A stretch of 64,000 bases of DNA. Origin: Pseudomonadales bacterium (lineage in GTDB: Bacteria; Pseudomonadota; Gammaproteobacteria; Pseudomonadales; Azotimanducaceae). The translations under genes were made by a program, and so were the position numbers. A model generated the notes under the pieces. It searched no databases, was not told where the DNA came from, and saw nothing but the letters and a program-made list of their open reading frames with translations. Positions within the stretch are counted from its first letter, which is position 1, and every line of letters starts with the position of its first letter. Below, piece after piece: positions 38,507-47,407 of the stretch. The stretch spans positions 1 through 64,000 of the forward strand of contig JADHNU010000006.1 of assembly GCA_016779325.1 (NCBI GenBank), in the 5' to 3' direction.

Positions 38507-39282
38507 AGCTGGCCCTGGTGCAGCGGGCCACGGCCTGGCACGACCCGGCGGGCAATCGGGAAGCCCTGCAGGCCACCCTGGCCACCTTGCCCGTTGGCCT
38601 CGATGTGGTGCTGTTGCCGGAGATGTTCACCACAGGCTTCACCATGGCCATGCCGGAGCAAGGGGAGCTGCACCCCGGGCCTACGGTGAGCTGGCTCACC
38701 GCTCAGGCCCGGAGCCTGGGGGCTGCCGTTGCCGGTAGCGTGGCCGTGCTCGACGCCGGCGGCGCAGCGCGCAATCGTTTTTACTTCGCCACCCCCGATG
38801 GCGAGGTAACTTTCTACGATAAGCGCCACCTCTTTCGCATGGCTGACGAGCACCATCACTACACCGCGGGCACGGCCCGGGTTGTCGTGCCCTGGCGCGG
38901 CTGGCGCCTGGCCCTGCAGGTTTGCTACGACCTTCGCTTTCCCGTGTTTATGCGGCAGCGCGGCGACTACGACGCCCTGCTGCTTGTCGCAAACTGGCCC
39001 GCTCCGCGGCACGCCCAGTGGCGGGCGCTGCTGCCGGCTCGCGCGATTGAAAATCAGTGCTGGTTGGCCGCGGTGAACATCGTTGGCGAAGACGGCACGG
39101 GCAAGACCTATCGCGGGGGGACCACGGTGATCGATTGCCTGGGGCAGCGTCATGGAGAATTGGCGGAAAGCCCGGGGGTGCTGTTCGGCACCTTCTCCGC
39201 GAGCCACCTCGCGGCGCAGCGCACGGCCTTCCCCGTGAGCCAGGATGCCGACGCCTTCGTGCTTAGTGATGGCGCGGCCTAA
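38494..39282 (+). CDS. yafV: Omega-amidase, YafV/Nit2-like
   Basis: 262-residue carbon-nitrogen hydrolase. The triad is Glu in LLPEMFTTGF, Lys in YDKRHLF and Cys in QVCYDLRFP; ENQCWLAAVN is also typical. Omega-amidases hydrolyse 2-oxoglutaramate produced when glutamine donates its amino group, pulling the transamination forward. Its coupling to the YbdL-type gene supports a glutamine-methionine transaminase/omega-amidase pair. Confidence 0.9.
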   Translation: MRDLKLALVQRATAWHDPAGNREALQATLATLPVGLDVVLLPEMFTTGFTMAMPEQGELHPGPTVSWLTAQARSLGAAVAGSVAVLDAGGAARNRFYFATPDGEVTFYDKRHLFRMADEHHHYTAGTARVVVPWRGWRLALQVCYDLRFPVFMRQRGDYDALLLVANWPAPRHAQWRALLPARAIENQCWLAAVNIVGEDGTGKTYRGGTTVIDCLGQRHGELAESPGVLFGTFSASHLAAQRTAFPVSQDADAFVLSDGAA

Positions 39283-39324
39283 GTCACCGCTCCCGATCCA
39301 CAGAAGTAAAAGGAACTCGCCTTT

Positions 39325-41025
39325 ATGAGTTATGTCCTCAGTTGGGAAACGGCCCTGGCGGAAATTACCGCGGAAGGTATGCCCCATGAGCTTGCGCCGC
39401 GCGCCTTTGAAGGCTACCGCGTGCCCAGCTTCAAGCATCTCCCAGCCCACCTGTCGGCGATCTATCGCCACGCGGCGGATGCTCACGGGGAAAAGCCCTT
39501 TCTGGTGTACGAAGAGGAACGGCTGACCTTCTCCGAAGCTTGGGCCAAAGCCCAAGCCCTGGCGGCCGCCTTGGAGACGCGCTTTGCCGTAGCGCCGGGG
39601 GATCGGGTTGCCATCGCCTTGCGTAATTACCCGGAATGGATCCTGGCCTTTATGGCGGCAACGGCCTTGGGCGCCGTGGCCGTACCCATGAATGCCTGGT
39701 GGACGGCGGAGGAGCTGGCTTACGGTTTAAAGGACAGCGATGCCAAGGTCGTCGTGGTCGATGACGAGCGCTTAGCGCGGCTCGGCCCGGCGCGGGCACA
39801 GAAGCCGGAATTGGCGGTGGTGACGGTGCGCAGTGCCGAGGACGATGCCAGCACCACGCCCCTGGCGTCACTGCTTGAGGCCTTCGCGGGGCAACCCTGC
39901 CCGGCCCACGCCCTCTGCGTCGATGATGACGCCATGATTCTGTATACCTCGGGGACAACGGGCTTTCCCAAGGGGGCGGTGTCTACCCATTACGCGGTGC
40001 TCAGCGCGCTGCTGGCCTTCGAGTCCAACCAGGCGATCTTTGCCCGCCGGGCGCCGGCGCCCCCGGAGGCGCCGGCATTCGATCCGGCCATGTTGGTGAG
40101 CGTGCCTCTTTTCCATGTGACCGGGTGCAATGCGATTTTTCTCACCGCTTTCCGCCCGGGGCGAAAGCTGGTGCTGATGTACAAATGGAACGCTGAGCAG
40201 GCTCTCGCCTTGATCGAGCGGGAGCGCGTGACGTCTTTCACGGGCGTGCCCACCATGACCTGGGAAATGCTGCAGTGCCCCACCTTTGATCAGTACGACA
40301 CCTCAAGCCTTCAGTCCATTGGCGGGGGCGGGGCCCCGGCGCCCCCGGAGCAGGTTCGTCAGGTTGAGGCCCGCTTCAAGGGGCGACCAGGCATTGGCTA
40401 TGGCTTAACGGAAAGCAACGCCGTGGGGGCGCAGAACAACGGTGATGATTATCTTGCCAAGCCCCGGAGCACGGGGCGCTGCCCCTGCGTGGTGGCTATC
40501 GAAGCCTTCGACGACGCCGGTCAGCAATGCCCCCGGGGAGAACTGGGGGAGCTGTGGATGAAGGGGCCCCACCTCTTCCGCGGCTACTGGAACCGCCCGG
40601 AGGCCACGGCGGAGGTACTTCAAAACGGCTGGTTCAAAACGGGCGATATTGGCCGGGTTGACGAAGAGGGCTTCGTTACCATCGAAGATCGAAAGAAGGA
40701 CATGGTGCTCCGAGGCGGTGAGAACGTGTACTGCGCTGAGGTCGAAGGGGCCCTCTATGAGCTGCCTGGCGTGAGCGAAGCTATCGTCTTTGGCTTGCCC
40801 CATGAACGCCTCGGAGAGGAGGTGGCGGCGGTGATTGTGCCGAACGAGGGCGCTCAGTTCGAGGCAGAAGCGGTGCGGGCTCGCCTTCGGGAAACCCTCG
40901 CGCATTTTAAGGTGCCTTCCCAGTTTTTCTTCCAGCGCGAGCCTTTGCCGCGGAATGCGTCGGGCAAGTTCTTAAAGCGCGCGGTGCGCGATGCCCTGCT
41001 GGCGGCGGGGGCCCAGGGGGCGTGA
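39325..41025 (+). CDS. Acyl-CoA synthetase (AMP-forming)
   Basis: 566-residue ANL-superfamily ligase. The P-loop is ILYTSGTTGFPKGAV, followed by YGLTESNAVG, WFKTGDIGRVDEEGFVTI and the C-terminal hinge and lysine region DRKKDMVLRGGENVY and RNASGKFLKRAV. These enzymes activate fatty or aromatic acids to CoA thioesters in the cytoplasm; chain preference cannot be read from sequence. It overlaps the cytochrome gene by 4 bases. Confidence 0.92.
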   Translation: MSYVLSWETALAEITAEGMPHELAPRAFEGYRVPSFKHLPAHLSAIYRHAADAHGEKPFLVYEEERLTFSEAWAKAQALAAALETRFAVAPGDRVAIALRNYPEWILAFMAATALGAVAVPMNAWWTAEELAYGLKDSDAKVVVVDDERLARLGPARAQKPELAVVTVRSAEDDASTTPLASLLEAFAGQPCPAHALCVDDDAMILYTSGTTGFPKGAVSTHYAVLSALLAFESNQAIFARRAPAPPEAPAFDPAMLVSVPLFHVTGCNAIFLTAFRPGRKLVLMYKWNAEQALALIERERVTSFTGVPTMTWEMLQCPTFDQYDTSSLQSIGGGGAPAPPEQVRQVEARFKGRPGIGYGLTESNAVGAQNNGDDYLAKPRSTGRCPCVVAIEAFDDAGQQCPRGELGELWMKGPHLFRGYWNRPEATAEVLQNGWFKTGDIGRVDEEGFVTIEDRKKDMVLRGGENVYCAEVEGALYELPGVSEAIVFGLPHERLGEEVAAVIVPNEGAQFEAEAVRARLRETLAHFKVPSQFFFQREPLPRNASGKFLKRAVRDALLAAGAQGA

Positions 41026-41399
41026 GGGCGCTGCCTTGGGGCGCGGTGTTGGCCGGAATCCTGGTCGCCGGGTGCAGCGATGGGGGGGCTGGGCTGGCGC
41101 GAGGCGGGACATTGCCGGTGCCCGAGGGTGCGCTGGCCCAGCCCTATCAGCAGCACTGCCAGATGTGCCATGGTCGCGGCGTCGCTGGCGCCCCCCGGGT
41201 CGGCTCGGCGGAGGCCTGGGCGTCCCGGGCGACCCAGGGCCTTGCGACCTTAACGGCTCACGTGGTGCAGGGGATCGCCCCAGCCATGCCTGCCCGGGGC
41301 GGCTGTTTGCGGTGTGACGACGCGACCCTCGAGGCCCTCGTGGCCTGGATGATCGAAGCAAGTTTGCCGACCGAGCAGCGGTCAAAAGAGGAGGGCTAG
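41022..41399 (+). CDS. Cytochrome c5-like monohaem lipoprotein
   Basis: 125 residues starting at a GTG that overlaps the previous stop. The hydrophobic N-terminus ends in lipobox LVAGCS, so the mature protein is membrane-anchored and periplasmic. One haem site is QHCQMCHG. GAPRVG, HVVQG and MPARGGC-x2-C are features of the cytochrome c5 family, with Met of the MPARGG as probable sixth ligand. Likely an electron carrier. Its presence between an acyl-CoA ligase and NAD synthase has no obvious pathway logic. Confidence 0.88.
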   Translation: MRALPWGAVLAGILVAGCSDGGAGLARGGTLPVPEGALAQPYQQHCQMCHGRGVAGAPRVGSAEAWASRATQGLATLTAHVVQGIAPAMPARGGCLRCDDATLEALVAWMIEASLPTEQRSKEEG

Positions 41400-41403
41400 G
41401 GCC

Positions 41404-43329
41404 ATGGCCGGCGCAGCGATGCTAGGAGATTACGGGTTTTTTCGGGCCCAAGCGGTCAGCCCGGTTCTGAGCCTCGGTCAGCCTCGGGAAAACGCTCAGC
41501 GTATCGCCGAAGCCGCGACGGCGGCAGCGGAGGCTGGGGTGGCCCTTATGCTGACTCCGGAACTGAGCCTGACGGGCTATAGCTGCGAAGATCTCTTTCT
41601 CACCGATGCGCTGCTTGAGGAAACCCGCCACGCGCTGGCGGTGCTCTTGACCAAGACGGCGGAGCTGCCCCTCACCCTCGTGGTGGGGTTGCCCTGGCCC
41701 GTGGCCGATGGCCGCGTATTCAACGTTGCGCTCGTCATGAGCGAAGGGCAGGTTCGGGGTGCGGTTCCCAAGGGCGCTTTGCCCACCTACGGAGAGTTCT
41801 ACGAGCAGCGCTGGTTCGACAGCGGTGATGACGTTGATCTCGTTATTGATGATCCGCGCTTCGGCACCTTCCCCCTGGCGCAGAACCAGGGTTTTGAGAC
41901 CCTCGGCGTGCGCTGGGCCCTGGAGCTATGCGAAGACCTCTGGGCGCCGGCGCCGCCGGGGGTGCGCCACGCCCTGGCGGGGGCGTTGCTGCTTTTGAAC
42001 CCCTCTGCGAGCCCGGAAGGCGTGGGCAAGGCCGCCTACCGCCGCGATCTGGTCCGCCTCGCCAGCGGTCAGCGCCTGTGTGGCTATCTTTATGCCGGCG
42101 CGGGGCCCTTCGAATCCACTAAGGACCTTGTCTACGGCGGCCATTTGCTGGCGGCGGAAGCGGGCACGACGCTGGGGGAAAGTGAGCGGTTTCGCCTCGA
42201 TGGCGCGGTGCTGACCGTCGACTTCGATACGCAGCGCCTGGCGTTTGATCGCCGGCGTAACGGCACCTTCCGGCGCCAGGCCCAGGGCGCCGCCCATCGC
42301 TTTGGGTCGGCGCCGGCCGCACCCACGCCCGCCGCGGACCCCCTGTATCGGACGATCGATCCTCATCCCTTTATCCCTGGGGATCGGGACGAGGCGGCCC
42401 GCCGCGCTCGGGATATCCTCGCGATTCAGGCTACGGGCCTGGCGCGACGGATGAAGGGCGCCCACGCCGAAACCCTAGTGGTCGGTTTATCCGGCGGCCT
42501 CGATTCTACCTTGGCGCTGCTGGTGGCCTTGGAGGCGCTCACGCGCCTGGGGCTGCCTCGGGGGAATCTCACGCTCTTGACCCTGCCGGGCCCGGGTACC
42601 AGTGAGAAAACCCTGGCGGTGGTGGAACGTCTCGCCGAGGTGTTGGGGGTAGCCCTGAAGCGTATCTCCATTCATGCCGCGGTGGCGCAGCACCTTGCGG
42701 ATCTTGGCCACGACGGCGCTACCCCGGACGTGGTGTACGAGAACGCCCAAGCTCGGGAACGCACCCAGATCCTCTTTAATCGGGCGAATCAGGTGCGCGG
42801 TCTGGTCGTTGGCACGGGGGATTTGTCCGAGCTGGCCCTGGGCTGGTGCACCTTCAACGCCGATCACATGGCCAGCTACAACGTGAATGCCAGCGTGCCG
42901 AAAACCCTCATCGCGGATTTAGTGCGGGCTTACGGCGCGCTCCAGCAGGACCCGGCGCTCACCGCGGCCCTGGAGGCGGTGCTCGCTTTGCCTATCTCTC
43001 CTGAGCTCATTCCCGGCGAAGATCCAGAGGAAGTGGGCCAGCTGACGGAAGCGGTGCTCGGCCCCTATGAGGTTCATGACTTTTACCTCTATCACGCCCT
43101 ACGCTTTGGGACGGCCCCGGAAAAGCTGCGCTTTCTCGTGCGTCGGGCCTTCGGCGATCGCTACGCGCCGGACGCCTTGGACGAGTGGCTTGCCCGCTTC
43201 CTGAACCGCTTCCACGCCATGCAATTTAAGCGCACGACCTTGCCCCCGGGGCCGAAGGTGGGGACGGTCAGTCTGTCGCCCCGAGGCGATTGGCGAATGC
43301 CGGACGAGACGCGGCCCGCTCAGCGCTAG
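41404..43329 (+). CDS. nadE: Glutamine-dependent NAD synthase
   Basis: 641 residues in two domains. The N-terminal nitrilase-like glutaminase has Glu in LTPELSLTGYSCEDLF, Lys in VPKGALPTYGEFYE and Cys in LELCEDLW. The C-terminal amidotransferase domain has the pyrophosphate loop VVGLSGGLDSTLALL. It converts deamido-NAD to NAD using ammonia tunnelled from glutamine. Its 3' end overlaps the convergent pseudouridine synthase gene by 62 bases, so the last 20 residues share DNA with that gene. Confidence 0.96.
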   Translation: MAGAAMLGDYGFFRAQAVSPVLSLGQPRENAQRIAEAATAAAEAGVALMLTPELSLTGYSCEDLFLTDALLEETRHALAVLLTKTAELPLTLVVGLPWPVADGRVFNVALVMSEGQVRGAVPKGALPTYGEFYEQRWFDSGDDVDLVIDDPRFGTFPLAQNQGFETLGVRWALELCEDLWAPAPPGVRHALAGALLLLNPSASPEGVGKAAYRRDLVRLASGQRLCGYLYAGAGPFESTKDLVYGGHLLAAEAGTTLGESERFRLDGAVLTVDFDTQRLAFDRRRNGTFRRQAQGAAHRFGSAPAAPTPAADPLYRTIDPHPFIPGDRDEAARRARDILAIQATGLARRMKGAHAETLVVGLSGGLDSTLALLVALEALTRLGLPRGNLTLLTLPGPGTSEKTLAVVERLAEVLGVALKRISIHAAVAQHLADLGHDGATPDVVYENAQARERTQILFNRANQVRGLVVGTGDLSELALGWCTFNADHMASYNVNASVPKTLIADLVRAYGALQQDPALTAALEAVLALPISPELIPGEDPEEVGQLTEAVLGPYEVHDFYLYHALRFGTAPEKLRFLVRRAFGDRYAPDALDEWLARFLNRFHAMQFKRTTLPPGPKVGTVSLSPRGDWRMPDETRPAQR

Positions 43330-44089
43330 CTTCTGGGAAATCTTCCGGCAGCGGGCTGCGAAACGCCTGGGGCCGGGGAAGACCATCGCCGAGGTCCGGT
43401 AGGCCCAGGCGATGGCAATGGAGGGCCAGGCGCGATGCATGCTGCGCCGGCGCCTTCGGCGCGCCATAGCGGGGCTCCCCTAGAAGGGGGGCCCCCAGCC
43501 ACGCGAAGTGCACGCGAATTTGATGGGTGCGGCCAGTATGGAGGCGAATAAGGTAGCGCTGGTGCCCCAGGTGCCGGGCCTCCGTCAGCGCAGCCAGCGC
43601 GCCGGCCTGTTCTGCGCCTGGGGCTAAGCGGTGTAGCCACCGCCCGCCTTCTGGCACGCTTTCGATATGTTCTCGCAATCCGGCAACGCGCATGAGTCCC
43701 TTCCGTCCCGTGCGCAGGGGCAGGTCGATGCGATGACGCTCGGCGCCCCGGCGTCGATCGCCAGGTAAGGGGACGGTGGTTTGAGCCACATACCACTTCC
43801 GCACGCTGCGTTGCTCGAACGCCGCGCCCAGGGCCCGCTCTACGGCGTCCGAGAGGGCGACCAGGAGGAGTCCAGAGGTGTCCTTGTCGATGCGATGCAC
43901 AAGCCTTGGGCGGGGGCGTTGGGGGCGCGCGCCGCGCCAGGCGCGGAGGGCGTCGAGGAGGCAAGGGGTACCTGTGCGATCGGTGAGCACGGGCACCCCC
44001 GAGGCCTTCTCGAGCACCCACAAGCCGCTGTCGCACCAGAGCCAGCGCACGCCGGGCATGAGGGCGTCGCCTGCCTGGGGAGTGGGCAT
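43268..44089 (-). CDS. RluA/TruC-family pseudouridine synthase
   Basis: 273 residues. The catalytic aspartate is in LVHRIDKDTSGLLLVA, and HTGRTHQIRVHFAWLGAPLLGEPRYG is the second family signature. It isomerises specific uridines in rRNA or tRNA; whether it is TruC-like (tRNA position 65) or a RluA-type enzyme is not settled by sequence. There is no S4 domain. The C-terminal 20 residues are encoded in the overlap with nadE. The GST-like gene lies 3 bases upstream. Confidence 0.9.
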   Translation of the reverse strand: MPTPQAGDALMPGVRWLWCDSGLWVLEKASGVPVLTDRTGTPCLLDALRAWRGARPQRPRPRLVHRIDKDTSGLLLVALSDAVERALGAAFEQRSVRKWYVAQTTVPLPGDRRRGAERHRIDLPLRTGRKGLMRVAGLREHIESVPEGGRWLHRLAPGAEQAGALAALTEARHLGHQRYLIRLHTGRTHQIRVHFAWLGAPLLGEPRYGAPKAPAQHASRLALHCHRLGLPDLGDGLPRPQAFRSPLPEDFPEASAERAASRPAFANRLGATD

Positions 44090-44092
44090 GGC

Positions 44093-44911
44093 TTAGGCCG
44101 ATGCCCCGGGGTGGGAGAAGGGTTCGGTGAAGCGAATATTGCCGCGCGCGAGCCCTTCTTGAACCACGGCTAGGCCGCCGTGCCGTAGCATCCATTCCAG
44201 GCGATGATCGCGGTATTCCCGCTTAAATAAACCGGCTTCAAGGGCTGCGCGGACCGCTTCGAGGCTGGCGCCGCCGCTGCCCAGCGCGGCAATTTCCTCC
44301 CGGCCTGCCACCACGCTGGGGCGTAGGCGGCCCCGGGTGAGATAGGCGCCGAGGGGGCGGTCTGGGTCGGGCCCGAGCCCAAAGGCTTCGCTGCCCAGGA
44401 GATGCGGGAGCACCGCGGCGTCAGCCCAACCAAAGGTGTTGCCCCCAAACCAGGGGTCGGCGCCAAGCTGATGCTCGAGCCAGCCGTACCAGCGCCGTAG
44501 GTCCGCTTCGGCGCCCGCGAGGAGCTGGTCGCGCAGGGGGCCATCGCTGCGGCCGAAATGGTGAATTTCGCCGAGGGCCCAGTTGATGGCCTCGTAGTGC
44601 GTATCCATGGCGTCTTCGATCATGCGCGCGTGGGCCCGGTCGAAGGGTGTCGCCGGGGCCAGGGGCGGCGTGGGCCAGCGCTCCTCCACGTATTCAAGAA
44701 TAATGGTGGATTCAAACAGGCCCGCCCCGTCCTCCAAGACCAAGGCGGGCACTTCTCCCCGCGGGTTGGCAGCCAGGAGCTCGTCAGCCTGGGCGCCGCT
44801 CCCGAGCCCCGTGGGCAGGCGGGTTTCAAAGGCGATCCCCTTCTCCCGCAGGGCAATTTTGATTTTCTGGCTGTAGGGGGAGAGGGGATGGTCAAACAGG
44901 CGCAGACCCAT
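44093..44911 (-). CDS. Glutathione S-transferase family protein
   Basis: 272 residues. An N-terminal thioredoxin-fold domain has LFDHPLSPYSQKIKIAL, then NPRGEVPALVLEDG and the cis-proline and ESTIILEYVEERW elements that bind glutathione. An all-helical C-terminal domain follows, longer than usual by about 40 residues. The catalytic residue is probably Ser in SPYS. Cotranscribed with the pseudouridine synthase; substrate unknown. Confidence 0.88.
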   Translation of the reverse strand: MGLRLFDHPLSPYSQKIKIALREKGIAFETRLPTGLGSGAQADELLAANPRGEVPALVLEDGAGLFESTIILEYVEERWPTPPLAPATPFDRAHARMIEDAMDTHYEAINWALGEIHHFGRSDGPLRDQLLAGAEADLRRWYGWLEHQLGADPWFGGNTFGWADAAVLPHLLGSEAFGLGPDPDRPLGAYLTRGRLRPSVVAGREEIAALGSGGASLEAVRAALEAGLFKREYRDHRLEWMLRHGGLAVVQEGLARGNIRFTEPFSHPGASA

Positions 44912-44987
44912 AGCAGACTCCTTCCGTGCCGAGGCAAGACGGCGTGATGTGAGGGCGCTATCATCGAGGCCGTCGGAGGAGAGCGCA

Positions 44988-45890
44988 ATGGATCCTAAAA
45001 CTTGGTTGAGCGCGGAAGAGCTGGCTTCCGTGACCCGTCGTAGCGACCTAAAAGGGGGCTTTTTGGTGCTGTCCCAGTGGGTTCAGGTGCTTGGGCTCTT
45101 CTACCTCATGGCGGTCTTCCCCAGCCTAACCACCTGGCTTCTCGGCACCGTGCTTCTGGGAAGCCGTCTGCTGGGCTTCGGCATTCTGGTGCACGAATGC
45201 GGCCATCGAACTCTCTTTCGTACGCCGGCGCTGAATGACTTCGTCGGCCGCTGGCTGGTCGCGCCGCCAACTTTTAACAACATGCGGGCCTACATGCGGG
45301 GCCACCTCGAGCACCATCGGCTTGCGGGGACGGCGGAGGATCCGGACCTCCCCAACTATCGCGATTACCCCATCTCCCGCGCGCGGCTTTGGCGCAAGCT
45401 GCGTCGGGATTTAACGGGGCAGACGGGCTGGCGGACCCTTCAGGGCGTAGGCCGAAGCCTGGCGAACTATAGCCGCTTGAGTCCCGAGGCCCGGGGGGCG
45501 CTGGGGCGCGCCGTGCTTATGAACGCCGCCGTGTTCCTAGCGTTGCTGCTTGCGGGGGTGCCCGCGCTCTACCTCACCTGGTTTCTCGCCTATATTTTTG
45601 TCCTGCCCCTCGTGAGTCGCATTCGTCAGGTGGCGGAGCACGGCGCCGTGCCTGACTTGTTTAGCGGCGATGCGCGACACAACACACGCAGTGTGCGTTC
45701 GAACTGGCTCATGCGGGCCCTGTTCTCCCCCCACGGAGTGAATTGGCACCTGGAGCACCACCTCATGCCCTCCGTGCCCATCTACCACCTTGGCCGGCTC
45801 CATCGTCTGCTGACCACGAAGGGCGCTTATGAGGGCATGCACTTCGAAACCAGCTACCCGCGGCTCCTCGCGGCGGTCAGCCATCCCTAG
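44988..45890 (+). CDS. Membrane fatty acid desaturase family protein
   Basis: 300 residues with four to six hydrophobic segments. The three histidine boxes are HECGH (in LVHECGHRTLF), HLEHH (in RGHLEHHRLAG) and HLEHH (in NWHLEHHLMPS), giving a complete di-iron site. GGAGGAGAG lies upstream of the ATG. Members introduce double bonds or hydroxylate lipids. The closest-looking uncharacterised relatives are short bacterial desaturases; substrate cannot be named. oxyR follows after 8 bases. Confidence 0.88.
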   Translation: MDPKTWLSAEELASVTRRSDLKGGFLVLSQWVQVLGLFYLMAVFPSLTTWLLGTVLLGSRLLGFGILVHECGHRTLFRTPALNDFVGRWLVAPPTFNNMRAYMRGHLEHHRLAGTAEDPDLPNYRDYPISRARLWRKLRRDLTGQTGWRTLQGVGRSLANYSRLSPEARGALGRAVLMNAAVFLALLLAGVPALYLTWFLAYIFVLPLVSRIRQVAEHGAVPDLFSGDARHNTRSVRSNWLMRALFSPHGVNWHLEHHLMPSVPIYHLGRLHRLLTTKGAYEGMHFETSYPRLLAAVSHP

Positions 45891-45898
45891 GGGCCGTT

Positions 45899-46810
45899 AT
45901 GAACCTCCGCGATCTGAAGTATCTGGTGGCGGTGGCCGATCTGCGCCATTTTGGCCGGGCGGCAGACGCGTGCTTTGTCTCCCAGCCCACTTTGTCGACG
46001 CAAATTCGGAAGCTCGAGGAATTCCTAGGGGTCACGCTCATTGAGCGTAACAACCGTCAGGTACTCCTTACGGCCACGGGGGAAAAGATCGTGGCCCGGG
46101 CGCGTATCGTGCTTCGGGAGGCCGATCAGCTCGTACGTCTGGCGCGCCAGGCCAGCGACCCCCTTGGTGGAGAATTCCGTTTAGGCGTGATTCCCACGGT
46201 TGCCCCTTACTTGCTACCGCGCATGCTGCCGGCGCTGCGGATGCGCTTTCCCGAGCTTGAGGTGCAGCTGGTGGAGGCGCAAACATCCGTGATTACCCGG
46301 GAACTGCGCCTTGGGCATCTCGACGCCATCATTCTCGCCTTGCCGCTCCTCGAAGAGGGCGTGCGTAGCGAGGGCCTCTACGACGAGCCCTTCTACCTCG
46401 CCGTACCCGAGTCGGATCCCCTGGCTAGGCAAGCGGCGGTCAGGGCAGAGGATCTGGCGCATCGTCAGGTGCTGCTGCTTGAGGATGGCCATTGCCTGCG
46501 CGACCAGGCCTTGGACGTCTGCACCCAGGTGGGGGCCGTAGAGAATCTTAATTTTTCCGCGACCAGCATCGAAACGCTGCGCCACATGGTGGTGGCGGGC
46601 ATTGGGGTGACGCTCATTCCCGAATTGGCTCGGCAGGACAGCGATGGCATGCGCTACGTCCCCTTCGAAGGGGCGGGACCTCAGCGACGCATTGGCCTCG
46701 CTTGGCGGAGCACCTCCACCCGGGAGTTACTTCTCGGTCCCCTAGCGGAGTTGGTGCGGGTTGCCGTCTCCGCGAGCCTGGGGCCCGCGGATCGGTGCCG
46801 GGTGCTTTAG
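45899..46810 (+). CDS. oxyR: Peroxide-sensing LysR regulator OxyR
   Basis: 303 residues. The N-terminal LysR helix-turn-helix is at about 18-37 (HFGRAADACFVSQPTLSTQI). The redox cysteines C199 and C208 fall in DGHCLRDQALDVC at exactly the E. coli numbering, so disulfide activation by hydrogen peroxide is expected. It lies 8 bases after the desaturase and its stop overlaps that of the DUF3501 gene. A dyad at 49441-49455 upstream of rubrerythrin is a candidate target. Confidence 0.95.
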   Translation: MNLRDLKYLVAVADLRHFGRAADACFVSQPTLSTQIRKLEEFLGVTLIERNNRQVLLTATGEKIVARARIVLREADQLVRLARQASDPLGGEFRLGVIPTVAPYLLPRMLPALRMRFPELEVQLVEAQTSVITRELRLGHLDAIILALPLLEEGVRSEGLYDEPFYLAVPESDPLARQAAVRAEDLAHRQVLLLEDGHCLRDQALDVCTQVGAVENLNFSATSIETLRHMVVAGIGVTLIPELARQDSDGMRYVPFEGAGPQRRIGLAWRSTSTRELLLGPLAELVRVAVSASLGPADRCRVL

Positions 46811-47394
46811 GCGGCGGTCAGATCTGTAGCCAGGGCGGCATGCTGCGCTGCGTCCAGCGTGAGTTCGCAGGTGAGGGCCGCGTGGTCTGCACCAAAGGTG
46901 ATGGCCGCGCCAGCGTGGACGGCCTTGGCCTGCTCGGTCGTGAGTTCGAAGCGCATGAAGTGCACGGAGGAGGTCTTCTCTTCCGTGGCCCGGTCGAGGT
47001 CTTCGTCGGCGATGGCGTAGGTTTTTTCCCCGTCGCCGATGCGCACGTAGACCTGATTTTCCACGCCCACCAGTTCGGCGAGGGCAACCTTCCGCTCCGC
47101 CACGTCGGCGTACTCGAGCATGAAGGTGGCTTTCCAGTTTTGCCCGTCGGGAATGAGCGGGTTGTAGGCCTCAATCTCCTCCATGATGCCCTCCACTTCG
47201 AAGATCCGCTCCACCCGGAGCATCTCCTGCACCTGGTACTGCATGGTGAGGAAATCTTCAAAGTACAGGGTGGCGTTCGGCGAGAGCGCCACCCGCCGGG
47301 CTACCTTGTGGGCAATCACCTGGGCCCGAAAGGCCGGGCGCGCCTCGGCGTATTGCTCGAGGCTCATGAGCGTTTCCCGGGATAGCTTTTGCAT
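46807..47394 (-). CDS. DUF3501 family protein
   Basis: 195-residue protein of unknown function. Recognised by KLSRETLMSLEQYAEARP near the start and FEDFLTMQYQVQEMLRVERI in the middle. The rest is rich in acidic residues and no known catalytic motif is seen. The ATG at 47394 has GGGAG upstream and gives the family start. It follows the Fe-S protein by 13 bases; DUF3501, this Fe-S protein type and rubrerythrin recur together in proteobacterial genomes, which suggests a common task. Confidence 0.88.
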   Translation of the reverse strand: MQKLSRETLMSLEQYAEARPAFRAQVIAHKVARRVALSPNATLYFEDFLTMQYQVQEMLRVERIFEVEGIMEEIEAYNPLIPDGQNWKATFMLEYADVAERKVALAELVGVENQVYVRIGDGEKTYAIADEDLDRATEEKTSSVHFMRFELTTEQAKAVHAGAAITFGADHAALTCELTLDAAQHAALATDLTAA

Positions 47395-47407
47395 CAGTGA
47401 ATCTCCC

